From contig NC_012914.1 of the NCBI RefSeq assembly GCF_000023585.1, positions 3,688,001-3,752,000 on the forward strand: a stretch of 64,000 nucleotides of DNA, in the 5' to 3' direction. Shown here piece after piece: positions 63,069-64,000 of the stretch; position 1 is the first letter of the stretch, and the number at the start of each line of letters is the position of its first letter. The notes under the pieces are model-generated. The model made no database searches. It was given only the letters and a program-made list of their open reading frames with translations, and was not told where the DNA came from. The position numbers and the translations under genes are program-made. Origin of the DNA: Paenibacillus sp. JDR-2. Its GTDB lineage: Bacteria; Bacillota; Bacilli; Paenibacillales; Paenibacillaceae.

Positions 63069-63119
63069 TGATGGGGGCGCTTTGGTTACGGTAACGAAGG
63101 AGCGTTAGTTCATAAAAAC

Positions 63120-63159
63120 AAAATGGCAGCTCATTCGGTTTGATCAGTTGCCATTTTTA
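63120..63159 (+). terminator. Terminator of the VOC gene
   Basis: AAATGGCA-CT and AG-TGCCATTT arms followed by TTTTT-like tail. Confidence 0.75.
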
Positions 63160-63168
63160 CCTCTTACT

Positions 63169-63443
63169 ATGAAGTTTAAGGAAATAGATGCACAAAATCA
63201 ACGGGTTGAACAAATCACTACCTCGCATCTTGTAATAGGGATCGATATGGCGAAATGGCGAAAGAGATACATGTCGCACAAGCTACAAATTTCCGCGGAA
63301 TAGTGGTTTCGAAACGCCATCTCTCATTCACCAATAGTATTGAAGGGTTTGAAAAACTGAGCCGCTGGATGAGTGAATTACAGCAGAAACATCGATTGAA
63401 TAGGCTCATTATCGGCATGTTGAAGAGGATTTCAAATTTTTGA
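63169..63443 (+). pseudogene. N-terminal remnant of an IS110-family transposase
   Basis: ATG 63169 begins MKFKEIDAQNQRVEQITTSH then LVIGIDMAK, the start of an IS110-family (DEDD) transposase with the first Asp. At 63247-63262 the 8 bases ATGGCGAA are duplicated in tandem, shifting the frame; the sequence continues as EIHVAQATNFRGIVVSKRHL and ends after LIIGM. The remaining catalytic region is missing. Clearly inactive. Confidence 0.85.
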
Positions 63444-63444
63444 T

Positions 63445-63618
63445 ATGAGCGGTGAAATTATTAAATTTAACGAACTTGAAGCACGGTTTACTCCATGGGG
63501 GAAAAGTTCCAAGCCAGGTGGGTTTATACGATGGATACAAGAAGGTACTTATATTGAGATAGTCAGCTCTGAAATATCAAAAAAGAAGATGATTAAGATA
63601 GCCGAATCGATGAAATGA
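63445..63618 (+). pseudogene. C-terminal fragment, DUF4367-like
   Basis: The frame after the transposase remnant reads RFTPWGKSSKPGGFIRWIQE and GTYIEIVSSEISKKKMIKIA and stops at 63618. The ending resembles the C-terminus of DUF4367 lipoproteins. No start; joined to the IS110 remnant, which may have interrupted it. Confidence 0.45.
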
Positions 63619-63663
63619 TTATTAAAACTAAACTAACGGGATACTATAGCTCAACAACACGAC

Positions 63664-63697
63664 AGCAGCCGCGGCATATAAAGTTCGGCTGCTTTTT
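63664..63697 (+). terminator. Terminator hairpin
   Basis: AGCAGCCG and CGGCTGCT with a 14-base loop, followed by TTTT. The preceding CTCAACAACACGACAG is loosely like the dispersed repeat. Confidence 0.75.
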
Positions 63698-63733
63698 GCT
63701 GAACTCCCTTGGTAAAATGATATTGAAAAATAA

Positions 63734-63898
63734 AAATCAATATCGGAAATACCTGTCTGGATAATCACATTAAAAGGACTGCTTCCAGACGACTACATAC
63801 CAGACACCAGACCAGGAAAACAACCTTTAGACATTAGTAGTACCGTAATTGATGCGATGACAGGCAAGGTTTTATTTGGATTCGGAAAAGGGAAATAA
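63734..63898 (+). other. Short open segment, protein-like
   Basis: A frame ending at TAA 63898 reads LLPDDYIPDTRPGKQPLDIS and STVIDAMTGKVLFGFGKGK. No start codon with a ribosome site is seen. It may be the tail of a lost gene. Confidence 0.3.
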
Positions 63899-63988
63899 CT
63901 AACGAATAAAGGTTAAAGATACGCGGCTAGCCCCATTAAAAAAAACCTCTTATACATAACCATATTTCCTTGAAGGAGGATATCTATT

Positions 63989-64000
63989 TTGGATGCGCAG
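63989..64000 (+). CDS. Start of a further gene (partial)
   Basis: GAAGGAGG (63973-63980) is followed after 8 bases by TTG 63989, then GAT GCG CAG to the window edge. The ideal spacing makes a start likely. Product unknown. Confidence 0.6.

Noticed and set aside
1..64000. CRISPR arrays, tRNA/rRNA genes, riboswitches, intact prophage
   Set aside because: No regularly spaced repeats, no cloverleaf or rRNA sequence, no recognisable riboswitch core and no phage structural genes were seen by eye; a tRNAscan/Infernal run would be the proper test.

Overview
The window looks like chromosome from a spore-forming, low- to mid-GC Gram-positive bacterium of the Paenibacillaceae (Paenibacillus/Cohnella type). 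This is inferred from strong AAGGAGG-type ribosome binding sites, frequent TTG/GTG starts, lipoprotein-type binding proteins, a TcyABC-like cystine importer, the YwqB/YwqA (SWIM/SNF2) pair, a Spo0E-like protein, Fur boxes, and a sugar ABC importer without its own ATPase next to a membrane-bound AraC regulator. No rRNA, tRNA, CRISPR array or intact prophage was seen.

Layout. 0-2.6 kb: tcyABC-like cystine/amino-acid importer. 2.7-6.6 kb: HD-domain protein, an AraC regulator divergent from a PhyH-type dioxygenase fused to HEAT repeats, and a YtkA-like lipoprotein. 6.7-7.0 kb: decayed iron alcohol dehydrogenase. 7.1-11.2 kb: divergent GAPDH, then an SGNH hydrolase/ABC-2 exporter operon. 11.3-13.6 kb: small hypothetical genes including a divergent GIY-YIG-like protein. 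13.9-18.7 kb: very GC-rich ywqB-ywqA. 18.8-20.1 kb: TetR-methionine aminopeptidase. 20.3-24.4 kb: iron island with three Fur-like boxes (siderophore-binding lipoprotein, AraC regulator fused to a related binding domain, ferredoxin-NADP reductase-like flavoprotein). 25-34.6 kb: catabolic and stress genes (two Gfo/Idh/MocA oxidoreductases, an MsrA-MsrB fusion whose MsrB half lacks its cysteines, Dus, RclA-like oxidoreductase, LysR with two tandem amidohydrolases). 34.7-35.1 kb: abutting MFS and TetR remnants. 35.4-37.7 kb: two Asp/Glu racemase paralogues around an orphan response regulator.

37.7-43.9 kb holds the most interesting locus: a single operon for a membrane-anchored transglutaminase-like protein, a DltA-like adenylating enzyme, a DltC-like carrier, a DltB-like MBOAT, an SGNH-like membrane protein with Cys where Ser is expected, and a lipoprotein. 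It has dlt parts in a non-dlt order and probably puts an activated amino or acyl group on an extracellular polymer.

43.9-48.1 kb is an accessory patch: truncated ORFs, an F5/8-type C remnant, a 53-residue Spo0E-like gene, an AAC(3)-like acetyltransferase, an AT-rich nucleotidyltransferase and an MBL-fold hydrolase. 48.2-58.3 kb is a coherent locus for sulfated glycans: LacI with a 16-bp palindrome, a membrane AraC regulator, two permeases (the first apparently with an ACG start), a binding lipoprotein and two tandem sulfatases without signal peptides, suggesting import followed by cytoplasmic desulfation. 58.5-64 kb: an rpmG (L33) gene with one degraded zinc knuckle, recombinase and IS110 remnants, arylamine N-acetyltransferase, cupin, ankyrin-repeat and VOC proteins, and the first codons of a further gene. 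A dispersed element carrying a terminator recurs at about 13.6, 24.4 and (diverged) 34.7 and 48.1 kb.
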